Shown here one piece after another: positions 1 through 9,158 of a stretch of 64,000 nt of DNA. The DNA comes from Legionella maioricensis. GTDB lineage: Bacteria > Pseudomonadota > Gammaproteobacteria > Legionellales > Legionellaceae. Under the pieces are notes generated by a model. The model was not told the origin of the DNA and ran no database searches. It saw only the letters and a program-made list of their open reading frames with translations. Positions within the stretch are counted from its first letter, which is position 1; every line of letters starts with the position of its first letter. The stretch spans positions 62,001-126,000 of the forward strand of contig NZ_JAJKBJ010000005.1 in NCBI RefSeq assembly GCF_023618015.1, in the 5' to 3' direction. Both the position numbers and the translations under genes were made by a program.

Positions 1-2
1 TC

Positions 3-215
3 GAGCATACTGAAATAAGCCGTTTTATGAGTTGTGAGGGGCCTCAATCCGTATTAGATAAAGTCGCCTATGTTAAAGGCAATAATCCAATGAGCAAAGG
101 GTCACAAAAAATCATTAAGCTCGGCGGAGTATCGTTTTGGAGCTTACAACAGGACTTACCTTTTCCTCATCCCCAATCTTTATTGCATGCAATTAATGAG
201 GGGTTCAATCAATAG
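3..215 (+). CDS. C-terminal end of a probable GH18 chitinase-like protein (partial)
   Basis: The reading frame is open from the window edge to a stop at 213-215, so this is the last ~70 residues of a longer gene that begins upstream. The visible part contains a DKVAYVK segment followed by GGVSFWSLQQDL and then HPQSLLHAI. This resembles the closing strand and helix of glycoside hydrolase family 18 barrels, where a conserved W near the C-terminus lines the sugar site. Chitinases are known secreted proteins in Legionella. The catalytic DxxDxDxE motif would lie outside the window, so activity cannot be judged. The assignment rests on a short tail only and is tentative. Confidence 0.45.
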   Translation, partial: EHTEISRFMSCEGPQSVLDKVAYVKGNNPMSKGSQKIIKLGGVSFWSLQQDLPFPHPQSLLHAINEGFNQ

Positions 216-408
216 AATTGTTAGTTAATTTCTTTCCAAAAAAAAATCAACCAGATAGAATGTTTAGGTTAATGACGATGCAGGCAGTATCCTTTCTACA
301 GCCTATTTAGCATCGGCTTTAATTTAAGCTTTACCGGAATACAAGGAGTAAAAATTAATTTTTACTTCATGCGCCTGAAAATATCTCTCTTACTATAAGG
401 ACATAATA

Positions 409-1791
409 ATGAAGCTCATTTGGTTTAATAAACTATTGATTGGTGCGTTCACGTTTTTGCTATTGACGTCCACCCAAGCAGCGAAACCCGTCTGGACTTT
501 TGAGCCACTGACGTTAACCTCTCTATCCGTTCCAGTGGGTGGAACGGCCATTGTTCAATACAGAATAACAAATCAATCAAAAAGAAAACACACGTTAAAG
601 ATGACTCCTATTCGTGGGATTGAGCAGATTTCCAATATTGCCCTGGTACCTTTTAATAATTGTGCCAGCGTATTTGTTTTGGGTTATCAGGAGTCTTGCG
701 TTTTAACCTTGCAGATAAATGGAAGTGTGTTACAAGGAAATGTAATTGGGGGGCCTGAAGTTTGCCAACAGGGCTATCGAGCAGAATGTTATCAACCAAG
801 TTCTATCAATAGTTTGAATATCCAGCTTACTGAGGGTGCGGTGGCTAATCTTGTTGCCAGTGTCAGTACTCTGGCGCTTCAGATAGATGGTATACCAAGG
901 ATTATTACCATTACCAATAATGGTACAGTTACTGCAACCGGCGTGACTTATACTCCATCACCTGCCTTGCCTGCAGGAACTACCATCACTCCTGCCAGTT
1001 GCGGAACGATTGCACCAGCAGGTACCTGTGTATTAACCATTACTCCCGGTGCAACACCGAGCGCTACGCCTGGCGATCAAAATCCAACACCGATTACCTT
1101 GACTATCGCGGGAGCTAATACCAATACACTAATGCCTACCCTGAATATTTTGACCTATGGTAGTGTGTATCAATCGGGATATGTTTTTTCTTTAAACGAT
1201 GCTACACCTAATACTGGGAGTGTTGGGGGAAAAATAGCCGCGCTTGTTGACCAAGCCACTTTCTCAATTAATGGTGTGTATTGGAGTGCTGATAACACGA
1301 ACAACCCTGTTTTTGATGTCGTACCAGGAGTCTATGAAAACTCGGTTAACCCTCCTGATGCCTGTACGGGTAATAGTGATGGTGCTTGTAATACTAATGT
1401 CATCGTGAGTTATTATTCTCCACCAACAACTAATCCAGCAGTCAACTTATCCTTTTATGGAGCCGGGCTTTGCAGACAGCTGACTGATGGTGGATTTACT
1501 GATTGGTATTTACCCGCCATTTGTGAAATGGGATATGACAGAGCCAACCAGGGCACGGGTTGTGGCACGCGGGTTTCGCCAACGCTGCAGAACATGCAGT
1601 CCAATTTGGTTGAAAATGGTAATATTGGTGCTCTTTCAGGCCCTTATTGGAGTTCAACAGAAAGCACACACATTATTCCAACCAATGCCTGGGATCAGTT
1701 CTTCTCTGCCACCCCCAATGTGAATTTCCAAGATGAAGACAGTAAAGCGGGGCCTATTTCTATTCGTTGTGTTCGGGCTATTACCAATTAA
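409..1791 (+). CDS. Secreted DUF1566 (Lcl C-terminal-like) domain protein, paralog A
   Basis: A 460-residue protein with a clear N-terminal signal peptide (about residues 1-24, ending TQA), so it is exported. Residues ~30-140 form a beta-rich domain with paired cysteines. Residues ~145-245 are a Thr/Pro/Ala-rich repeat-like region resembling a bacterial Ig/CARDB-type fold, with a TITNNG motif. Residues ~250-460 are a DUF1566-type C-terminal domain with the hallmark WYLPAICEMGYD, YWSSTE and IRCVRAI segments. That domain occurs in the Legionella collagen-like adhesin Lcl and many surface proteins. The ATG at 409 follows a purine-rich stretch (aaggac) 8-9 bases upstream. A paralog of the same architecture sits at 29046-30407. 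A surface or adhesive role is inferred, not shown. Confidence 0.8.
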   Translation: MKLIWFNKLLIGAFTFLLLTSTQAAKPVWTFEPLTLTSLSVPVGGTAIVQYRITNQSKRKHTLKMTPIRGIEQISNIALVPFNNCASVFVLGYQESCVLTLQINGSVLQGNVIGGPEVCQQGYRAECYQPSSINSLNIQLTEGAVANLVASVSTLALQIDGIPRIITITNNGTVTATGVTYTPSPALPAGTTITPASCGTIAPAGTCVLTITPGATPSATPGDQNPTPITLTIAGANTNTLMPTLNILTYGSVYQSGYVFSLNDATPNTGSVGGKIAALVDQATFSINGVYWSADNTNNPVFDVVPGVYENSVNPPDACTGNSDGACNTNVIVSYYSPPTTNPAVNLSFYGAGLCRQLTDGGFTDWYLPAICEMGYDRANQGTGCGTRVSPTLQNMQSNLVENGNIGALSGPYWSSTESTHIIPTNAWDQFFSATPNVNFQDEDSKAGPISIRCVRAITN

Positions 1792-1836
1792 TTTACTTCT
1801 TTATAATAGAGGCGATGTTGATCAATACTTATAAGA

Positions 1837-1857
1837 AGGTGTTCCTTGGGAGCACCT
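1837..1857 (+). terminator. Hairpin terminator after the DUF1566 gene
   Basis: A 9-bp stem (one G-U pair) with a three-base TTG loop, followed by a short T-rich run (cttta). It lies 45 bp after the stop codon at 1791 and is a plausible intrinsic terminator. Confidence 0.6.
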
Positions 1858-1893
1858 CTTTATATTAGACCCTAAGAGGGTTCTCAAGAGTTT

Positions 1894-1977
1894 CGTCATC
1901 TCGAACGTAGTGAGGGATCTGCCAAAGGTGGACAACGTGCTTATATCAGTAGATCTCTCACTACGTTCGAGATGACG
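1894..1977. repeat. Palindromic intergenic repeat, 27-bp arms
   Basis: The left arm at 1894-1920 and right arm at 1951-1977 are inverted copies matching at 26 of 27 positions around a 30-base loop. The arm begins CGTCATCTCGAACGTAG. Related arms occur near 9.0, 11.5, 34.9-35.3 and 60.4 kb, so this is a dispersed family. The remainder of the 375-base gap (1792-2166) holds only the terminator hairpin and AT-rich sequence. Confidence 0.85.
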
Positions 1978-2166
1978 TTCTTCGAAAAATTAGTTAATTA
2001 CAGGTTTTTTTCATCTGGAGAAATTTAGATAAACCTGGAAAAGCCGCAGCTGTAACCCGGGGGAGGAGTTCTTTTTGACTAAATATGAAGAGTTCTTTGT
2101 ATTTGCTGTGTATCATTCTGTAAAATGAGGATTTAATCTTTCTTATCTGAATTGAGATTGCATTTC

Positions 2167-3078
2167 ATGGATAATGAACCAGTAACAATCGATGATACCC
2201 TCGTGCGCCGTTTGGTGGCAGCACAATTTCCCCAATGGCAAGATCTCCCAGTTCGACCCGTTGCGGTTAGCGGATGGGATAACAGGACCTTTCACTTGGG
2301 AGAGCATATGCTGGTGCGCATGCCCAGTGGTGAGGACTATGCCGGGCAAGTAGAAAAAGAGCAAAAATGGCTGCCCAGACTTGCACCCTTGTTGCCTCTT
2401 TCGATTCCAGTACCTTTGGCGCTCGGGCAGGCGGCGGATGGTTATCCATGGAAATGGTCTGTTTATCGCTGGCTTGAGGGCGAAAGTGCTGCATCTGCGC
2501 CTATAGCCGATCTATGCGATTTTTCAGCACATCTCGCGCAATTTCTCCTCGCTTTGCAACGCATTGATGCGACAAAAGGTCCGCTGCCTGGGCCGCATAG
2601 CTTCTATCGAGGAGGAGCATTAACGACATATGATGCGGAAACGCGTCAAGCGATTGTTACTCTGAAAGAGCGAATTGATGTTGCTACGGCGACTGAAGTT
2701 TGGGAAACAGCACTGGCAACTACCTGGCATGGTTCACCCGTTTGGGTGCATGGTGACCTTAGTGCTGGCAATTTATTAGTACAAGGGGGGCGATTAAGCT
2801 CGGTCATTGATTTTGGACAGCTGACGGTCGGGGATCCTGCTTGTGATCTGGCCATCGCCTGGACACTGTTTGAAGGTAAAAGCCGAGAGGTCTTTCGTTC
2901 AATGCTTTTACTTGACGCAGGTACATGGGCTCGTGGTCGAGCCTGGACTTTGTGGAAGGCCTTGATCTGCCTCGTTTCCGAGTTGACTACCATGAATTTT
3001 GAGGCCGCTAAATCTTGGCACATCATTGACGAAGTGCTTGAGGACTACCGGCGTACAAAAAATGAATCAGTGGGGTAG
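2167..3078 (+). CDS. Aminoglycoside phosphotransferase (APH)-family kinase
   Basis: A 303-residue protein of the APH/choline kinase fold. It carries the catalytic loop HGDLSAGN (near residue 195) and the metal-binding IDFG motif about 20 residues later, both intact, plus an N-lobe with a W-D-N-R-T-F segment typical of the antibiotic phosphotransferase branch. The ATG at 2167 is preferred over the TTG at 2152 because a GAG-type purine motif sits about 10 bases upstream. Base composition is striking: sampled lines within the gene run near 55 percent GC, far above the neighbours, which points to horizontal acquisition. The substrate cannot be read from sequence; it may be an aminoglycoside, a macrolide or a small metabolite. 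The gene converges on cfa with only 43 bases between them. Confidence 0.8.
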   Translation: MDNEPVTIDDTLVRRLVAAQFPQWQDLPVRPVAVSGWDNRTFHLGEHMLVRMPSGEDYAGQVEKEQKWLPRLAPLLPLSIPVPLALGQAADGYPWKWSVYRWLEGESAASAPIADLCDFSAHLAQFLLALQRIDATKGPLPGPHSFYRGGALTTYDAETRQAIVTLKERIDVATATEVWETALATTWHGSPVWVHGDLSAGNLLVQGGRLSSVIDFGQLTVGDPACDLAIAWTLFEGKSREVFRSMLLLDAGTWARGRAWTLWKALICLVSELTTMNFEAAKSWHIIDEVLEDYRRTKNESVG

Positions 3079-3121
3079 TCTCGAGAAAGGGCTGCTTTTA
3101 TTCTCGGTTTACTTGGATTAT

Positions 3122-4246
3122 TTAAAGTCTGGGGGCCTGATAACCTTCTTTGAGCCCGTGTTTAGAAAATACAATTTGCCAAAGTTGTGTTTGACGTAAG
3201 CGAAACGTACTGGCACACGAGAGTAAATAATAACTCCACATACGGTAAAAACGTTCATCGTATTGGTTTTTTAATGTGTTCCAATTTTGATTAAAGTTGG
3301 CGTACCATGCCATTAATGTTTTATTGTAATCAGCACCAAAATTATGCCAATCTTCCATAACGAATAACTTTTCTGTGGCTTTTCCTATTTGCATAATTGA
3401 AGGAAGACTGCCATTGGGGAAAATATATTTAGTAACCCATGGGTCAACGGAAAGATTAGTAATATTATTACCAATAGTATGCAATAAGAATAACCCATCG
3501 TCTTTTAAGCAATGATGAACCTTCTGCATGTAAGCAGGATAATTCTTTTGACCGACGTGCTCGAACATGCCCAGAGAAACGATGCGATCAAAATGACCTT
3601 GTATGTCTCGATAATCCTGAAAAAGAATTTTAATAGGTAAGTTAGCACAATTTTTTTGTGCAAATTCACATTGTTCTTTGGAAATGGTGATACCTACTAC
3701 ACTGACACCATATTTTTCAGCTGCATATTTTGCTAATGCTCCAAAACCACAGCCAATATCTAATACTTCCATGCCGGGTTTTAACATCATTTTTTGGCAG
3801 GTTAATTCAAGTTTGTCCTGTTGGGCATCATCCAGGTTCGTTGCACGTTTCCAATAGCCGCAGGTATAATTCATGCGTTTATCCAACATGGCCTGAAACA
3901 AATCATTGCCTAAATCATAATGTTTTTTTCCTACGATTAAAGAGCGTTTTTTTGTTTGATGATTAATGAGTTTTAGCAAAGCAAATCTTAATAGCATTCC
4001 GGCATTTGTTTTTACTTTACTTTCAAGGTCTGCTTGAATTATTCGATCAAAAAATTGGTCGAGACTTTTGCAGTCCCACCAGTTATCCATATAGGCTTCA
4101 CCAAGCCCTAATGAGCCATATTTTAAAACACGACTATAAAAATCTTCATTATATATTTGGATATCCCATGGTTTATCACCGTTTAAATGTATTCCAGCAC
4201 AATTTAACAGTTCCAGGGCGTAGCTTTTTAGATGATTTGTTTTCAT
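3122..4246 (-). CDS. cfa: Cyclopropane-fatty-acyl-phospholipid synthase
   Basis: A 374-residue protein that methylenates unsaturated acyl chains of membrane phospholipids using S-adenosylmethionine, a change linked to stationary phase and acid tolerance. The SAM-binding motif VLDIGCGFGALA is near residues 160-171, and VVGITISKEQ follows as expected for motif II. The FEHVGQKNY segment matches the family's substrate-site region. The N-terminal domain (residues 1-120) has the family pattern with LGLGEAYMDNWWDC. Length is close to the 382 residues of E. coli Cfa. It is transcribed divergently from lhr across a 413-base gap and probably forms its own unit. Confidence 0.92.
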   Translation of the reverse strand: MKTNHLKSYALELLNCAGIHLNGDKPWDIQIYNEDFYSRVLKYGSLGLGEAYMDNWWDCKSLDQFFDRIIQADLESKVKTNAGMLLRFALLKLINHQTKKRSLIVGKKHYDLGNDLFQAMLDKRMNYTCGYWKRATNLDDAQQDKLELTCQKMMLKPGMEVLDIGCGFGALAKYAAEKYGVSVVGITISKEQCEFAQKNCANLPIKILFQDYRDIQGHFDRIVSLGMFEHVGQKNYPAYMQKVHHCLKDDGLFLLHTIGNNITNLSVDPWVTKYIFPNGSLPSIMQIGKATEKLFVMEDWHNFGADYNKTLMAWYANFNQNWNTLKNQYDERFYRMWSYYLLSCASTFRLRQTQLWQIVFSKHGLKEGYQAPRL

Positions 4247-4659
4247 GATGTTAATTTATCAGTCCTTTGAAATTTAATAACATACGCAAAAATTATTATA
4301 AATAATGTCTATATTAATTAGAGTATTAGTATAAGAGTGACATTAAATGCTACTTTTTTCCAGTAGCATATTTTAGCCTGTAGTCATCTTGATCGTGAGC
4401 GAAATAACACATTGCATAGATAATTTATTTTGAGGCTACGGCTCAGTCAGTTTCCAGATCAAGCAAAGTAGCCTGGTTGCTCCCAACCCGAAAATGGTCT
4501 TAATAAAGAATTTTTTGTTCAAATCGAAATAAAATCCTTACCTTAATGGCCGTGAGGGTAGAGGGAGCTGCTAAAACGATCAATTTACCTCTTACCTATC
4601 CGTGGTGGTGTATAATTAAGAATGAAATTGAATAGTCTTCTTTCTTCTTTATAAATATT
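4247..4659. other. Divergent intergenic region between cfa and lhr
   Basis: A 413-base AT-rich gap between two divergently transcribed genes, so it must hold both promoters. I see no open reading frame, RNA gene or strong hairpin. A short ggctacggctcag segment near 4434 resembles part of the scattered GTAGCC-type hairpin at 16046. No single promoter match is convincing enough to place. Confidence 0.5.
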
Positions 4660-7600
4660 ATGACAAGTTCCGAGAAAACAGATAACAGTCTTCATTGGGC
4701 ACATCCTCTAGTACGTGAATGGTTCATTAATAACATCGGCTCACCAACCGCACCCCAACGCTCAGGTTGGCCGTATATACTAGCGGGAGAGAGTGTCTTA
4801 ATTTCAGCTCCAACAGGTTCTGGGAAAACTTTTGCAGCTTTTTTAGCGTGTATTGATCATTTAGTCAGAAAATCCATTGCTGGTACACTTAATGATGAAA
4901 CAGAGGTTCTTTACGTGTCCCCATTAAAAGCAGTGGGTAATGATGTGCAAAAAAATCTGATGGAACCACTTAATGCAATTGTTGAGCTGGCCAAAGTACA
5001 AGATGTATCAATGGCTCCAATCCATGTTGCTGTGCGAACGGGGGACACTCCTGCTAAAGAACGTTTGGGAATGTTAAAAAAGCCACCTCACATTCTGGTA
5101 ACCACCCCTGAATCTTTATATATATTACTTACAGCGGAAAAAAGTCGAGAGACTTTACGCACTATTAAAACCATCATTGTTGATGAAATTCATGCCCTGG
5201 CTAATGATAAACGCGGCTCTCATCTCTCTTTATCTTTAGAGCGTCTGGAGGACATTACCTTACAATCTCCTATTCGTATTGGTTTATCCGCTACTCAAAA
5301 GCCTATTGATCTCATTGCCAGTTTTTTAACTGGAACTAATCGTTCCCGACCTGCAATTATCAATATTGGTCATGCCAAGCATCTGGAGCTTGGGGTGGAA
5401 GTTCCCATCAGCGAATTAGGAGCAGTTGCCTCCAACAATCAATGGGAAGAAATATATGATCGTATTGCTGAATTAGCCAAGCAAAACCGTTCCACTTTGA
5501 TTTTTGCTAATACTCGCAGGACAGCAGAAAGAACAGCACATCATCTTGCAGAGCGTCTAGGTCAGGATCAAGTAGTTGCGCATCACGGCAGTTTATCTAG
5601 AAAATTAAGATTAGAAGCTGAAACAAAATTAAAAAATGGTGAGCTAAAGGCATTAGTAGCCACTGCTTCTCTGGAGCTGGGAATTGATATCGGGACTGTG
5701 GATTTAGTCTGTCAATTGGGCTCTCCTCGTTCAATTGCCGTAATGCTGCAAAGAGTCGGTCGGGCTGGTCATTGGCACGGTGCGATTTCAAAAGGGCGAC
5801 TTTTTGCTACCACCAGAGATGAGTTAGTAGAGTGTGCTGCTTTAGTTTATGCAATTCAAAACGGGGATTTGGATCAATTAATCCTTCCCCAGCAACCTCT
5901 TGATATTTTGGCGCAACAAATCGTAGCAAGTTGTGCTACCAATGATTGGCATGAAGATGATTTATTTAATTTAGTAAAAAATAGTTTTCCTTATAAAGAT
6001 TTATTAAGGGAGACTTTTAATACCCTTATTGAAATGCTTTCAGAAGGTATTTCTGGTTCTCGCGGACGTTATGGCGCTTATCTTTTTCGCGATCGAATTA
6101 ACGGGATAGTTAAAGCGCGTCGCGGGAGTCGTTTCACGGCCATAACCAGCGGTGGTGCCATACCTGAAAATGGTTTATTCACGGTAATAGCAGAGCCCGC
6201 TAACACCGTCGTTGGAACATTGGACGAAGATTTTGCTGTTGAAAGTAACCGTGGCGATATTATTTTACTGGGAAGTACTTCCTGGAATATTCGACGTATT
6301 GAAAGTGCTACTGGCCGAGTTATTGTGGAGGATGCCCATGGCTCTCCTCCGAGCGTACCTTTTTGGCGAGGTGAAGCACCTGCAAGAACGAATGAACTTT
6401 CATTAGTTGTTGCTGACTTGCGTCAAATAATCAGCGATAAGTTGGCGCTGGATTTTTCCTCCACAGATACGGAGTTTATAAAAAATAATCCGCTTACCTT
6501 TGATGCTCAAGATTGGTTAAAAGAACAGTGTAAGGTAGATAGTGCAGGGGCAGGGCAAATAATTGACTACATTTTGCAAGGGAGAGCAATTTTAGGCGCC
6601 GTACCGACCCAAAAAACGGTAATTGCAGAACGATTTTTTGATGAATCCGGAGGTATGCAGTTAATCATTCATACTCCATTTGGAGCGCGCATTAATAAAG
6701 CATGGGGCTTGGCTTTACGTAAGTGTTTTTGCCGAACGTTTAATTTTGAATTACAAGCCTCCGCCACAGATAATGGCATCAATATTGCGTTAACAGAACA
6801 ACATAGTTTCCCTTTATTGGATGTATTTAATTTTTTACATGTTAATACTATTAAAGATGTTTTAATTCAGGCCGTTTTACAATCTCCTTTATTTGCAACA
6901 CGGTGGCGTTGGGACGCGGGAAGATCCCTGGCTTTAGTGCGCTTTAGAAATGGTAAAAAAATTCCACCCAATATTCTGCGTATGCGCTCCGAAGATCTGC
7001 TTGCTGCAGTTTTTCCAGATGCAGCAGCTTGTCAGGATAATCTTAATGGGCAGGATATAGAACCGCCCGATCATCCATTAATCAATGAGGCAATGAAAGA
7101 TTGTTTAACTGAAGCGCTGGATCTTGATGGATTAATTAAAGTATTAAATGGGATAAAAAATAAAGAGATCGAATGTATCGCGGTAGATACGCCGACACCT
7201 TCTGTTTTTTCCCACGAGATTTTAAATGCCAATCCCTATGCATTTTTAGATGATGCTCCATTAGAGGAAAGACGGGCTCGTGCCGTAGAAATGCGTCGAA
7301 TATTACCTGCAAATCTGTTACAAAATCTTGGGAAACTGGATCCTGAGGCTATTAAAACTGTGCAACAGCAAGCCTGGCCTGACGTAAGAAACAGCGATGA
7401 ATTACACGATACCTTACAAACATTGATCGCTTTTCCTGCTAGTGAAGTTGACTATCAAGAGTCCAAAAAACTTTGGGAGCCTTTTTTTAATGAACTCGTT
7501 TCCACCGGGCATGCCGGTACTGCATTGGTCAACAGCAAACTCTTTTGGTTTTCAGTAGAGAAAGCGAAAACGTTTTCTATTATTTATCCTCAAGCCATTT

Positions 7601-8919
7601 TGAATCATCAATTGCAAGATATAGAAGAACATCCTTTGGCGGTGGAAGATAGCATTTTAAATATGATTAGACACTGGATGTTATGTCTTGGTCCTATAAC
7701 AAGTAATAAATTGAGTCATTTATTAACTGTAAGCTTATCTGATGTGGAACAGTCATTATTGCGCCTGGAAGCGATGGGACTCATTTTGCGTGGCACTTTT
7801 AATCATACGAATGAGCAAGAATGGTGTGAGCGCAGATTATTAGCACGTATTCATCAGCTCACTTTAAGTCGATTACGCCAGGAAATTGAGCCGGTAAGTG
7901 CCAGACAATTCGTTCGATGGCTCTTAAACTGGCAGCATGTGGCACCAGGTACTCAATTGAGTGGTGAGCAAGGACTTCTGACTGTCATCGAACAACTGCA
8001 AGGTTTTGAGATTCCTGCCAAAGCTTGGGAAACAAGCATCCTGGCCAAGCGATTAATTCATTATGATCCTCAATGGTTAGATAGGCTATGTTTAATGGGC
8101 GTTATTGGCTGGGGACGGCTCTCTTCAATGGCTGGGGTAGAAAACAATACAGAGCTTACAGAGAGTAAACGAATTATGCCTACCAGTATTGCCCCTATTA
8201 CTTTTTTTATTCGAGAATCATCACAATGGATGCCCCATAATCCTCATTTAACGGATGAAAACATTTTAAGCAGCTTAAGTCATAGTGCAAAAAGCATTGT
8301 GCTTTATTTAAAAAAGCATGGTGCTTCTTTTTTTACCGATATTGTTAATGAGGTAGGTTTTCTAAAATCAGAAGTGGAAATGGGACTGTGGGAATTAGTA
8401 ACCGCCGGACTTGCAACTGCTGATGCCTTTGATAATCTACGTTCTTTAATTGATCCACGTCGTCGTTTAAGCAGAAAGAGACGACGTCCCATACGACCTC
8501 AATTCAGCACAGGTCGTTGGTCATTATTAAGAACCCTATCCCCTAAGGATTCTGATGAACAAATTGAGGCTACATGCTGGTTATTGTTAAAACGATATGG
8601 TGTGGTTTTTCGTGATTTACTGGCAAGAGAAAAAATTATTCCTCCCTGGCGAGATTTATTAATCGGATTTCGTCGTTTGGAAGATCGTGGTGAAATCAGA
8701 GGAGGGCGTTTTGTTCAGGGATTTTTAGGGGAACAATTTGCTTTACCTTATGCAATTGATTCATTGCGGGCTATGAAAAGTAAAAAAGACAGCGAAGAAA
8801 TTATTACTCTGTCCGCAGTAGATCCCTTAAATGTCGTAGGCTTCATATTGCCTGGGGCTCGTATAACCGCTATTTCCAAGGGAGTTGTGAGGCTTCAGGA
8901 TGGCATGCAAGTGAACTAG
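4660..8919 (+). CDS. lhr: Lhr-family large ATP-dependent helicase
   Basis: A 1419-residue superfamily 2 helicase. The first RecA domain has the Walker A motif APTGSGKT (residues 50-57), the TTPESL motif and the DEIH box (residues 175-178). The second has TLIFANTRR and motif VI QRVGRAGH (from residue 365). The long remainder matches the Lhr architecture: a winged-helix and beta-bundle core followed by a large C-terminal region. E. coli Lhr is 1538 residues, so this is near full length. Lhr proteins are 3'-to-5' DNA translocases implicated in DNA repair. The ATG at 4660 has only a weak ribosome-binding site, but the N-terminal HPLVREWF segment fits the family start. No obvious partner gene is adjacent. 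Confidence 0.88.
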   Translation: MTSSEKTDNSLHWAHPLVREWFINNIGSPTAPQRSGWPYILAGESVLISAPTGSGKTFAAFLACIDHLVRKSIAGTLNDETEVLYVSPLKAVGNDVQKNLMEPLNAIVELAKVQDVSMAPIHVAVRTGDTPAKERLGMLKKPPHILVTTPESLYILLTAEKSRETLRTIKTIIVDEIHALANDKRGSHLSLSLERLEDITLQSPIRIGLSATQKPIDLIASFLTGTNRSRPAIINIGHAKHLELGVEVPISELGAVASNNQWEEIYDRIAELAKQNRSTLIFANTRRTAERTAHHLAERLGQDQVVAHHGSLSRKLRLEAETKLKNGELKALVATASLELGIDIGTVDLVCQLGSPRSIAVMLQRVGRAGHWHGAISKGRLFATTRDELVECAALVYAIQNGDLDQLILPQQPLDILAQQIVASCATNDWHEDDLFNLVKNSFPYKDLLRETFNTLIEMLSEGISGSRGRYGAYLFRDRINGIVKARRGSRFTAITSGGAIPENGLFTVIAEPANTVVGTLDEDFAVESNRGDIILLGSTSWNIRRIESATGRVIVEDAHGSPPSVPFWRGEAPARTNELSLVVADLRQIISDKLALDFSSTDTEFIKNNPLTFDAQDWLKEQCKVDSAGAGQIIDYILQGRAILGAVPTQKTVIAERFFDESGGMQLIIHTPFGARINKAWGLALRKCFCRTFNFELQASATDNGINIALTEQHSFPLLDVFNFLHVNTIKDVLIQAVLQSPLFATRWRWDAGRSLALVRFRNGKKIPPNILRMRSEDLLAAVFPDAAACQDNLNGQDIEPPDHPLINEAMKDCLTEALDLDGLIKVLNGIKNKEIECIAVDTPTPSVFSHEILNANPYAFLDDAPLEERRARAVEMRRILPANLLQNLGKLDPEAIKTVQQQAWPDVRNSDELHDTLQTLIAFPASEVDYQESKKLWEPFFNELVSTGHAGTALVNSKLFWFSVEKAKTFSIIYPQAILNHQLQDIEEHPLAVEDSILNMIRHWMLCLGPITSNKLSHLLTVSLSDVEQSLLRLEAMGLILRGTFNHTNEQEWCERRLLARIHQLTLSRLRQEIEPVSARQFVRWLLNWQHVAPGTQLSGEQGLLTVIEQLQGFEIPAKAWETSILAKRLIHYDPQWLDRLCLMGVIGWGRLSSMAGVENNTELTESKRIMPTSIAPITFFIRESSQWMPHNPHLTDENILSSLSHSAKSIVLYLKKHGASFFTDIVNEVGFLKSEVEMGLWELVTAGLATADAFDNLRSLIDPRRRLSRKRRRPIRPQFSTGRWSLLRTLSPKDSDEQIEATCWLLLKRYGVVFRDLLAREKIIPPWRDLLIGFRRLEDRGEIRGGRFVQGFLGEQFALPYAIDSLRAMKSKKDSEEIITLSAVDPLNVVGFILPGARITAISKGVVRLQDGMQVN

Positions 8920-8994
8920 CAATGGGAAACTTTTCACGTCTTTTCGGAATTGCGTACGTTCCGGAATCTTCATATCCCATCTCGGAGTTTACAC

Positions 8995-9022
8995 ACGTCA
9001 TCCCGAACGAAGTGAGGGATCT
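8995..9022. repeat. Single arm of the dispersed palindromic repeat
   Basis: One left arm of the family seen at 1894, starting ACGTCATCCCGAACGAAG, is intact. The matching right arm is missing or decayed; a weak candidate, gggagatctttcgttgg, lies near 9103. It occupies the gap between convergent lhr and the cyclase gene. Confidence 0.65.
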
Positions 9023-9158
9023 CACTGCTGTAGTACCATCTTTAAGTTAACAATCGATATAATCGTTCCAGTTGGATCTGCTTGTTTTTTGAAATAGCCG
9101 TCAGGGAGATCTTTCGTTGGAAAAAAGAGGTTTTTTAGAATGCGTATACTTAATTTAA

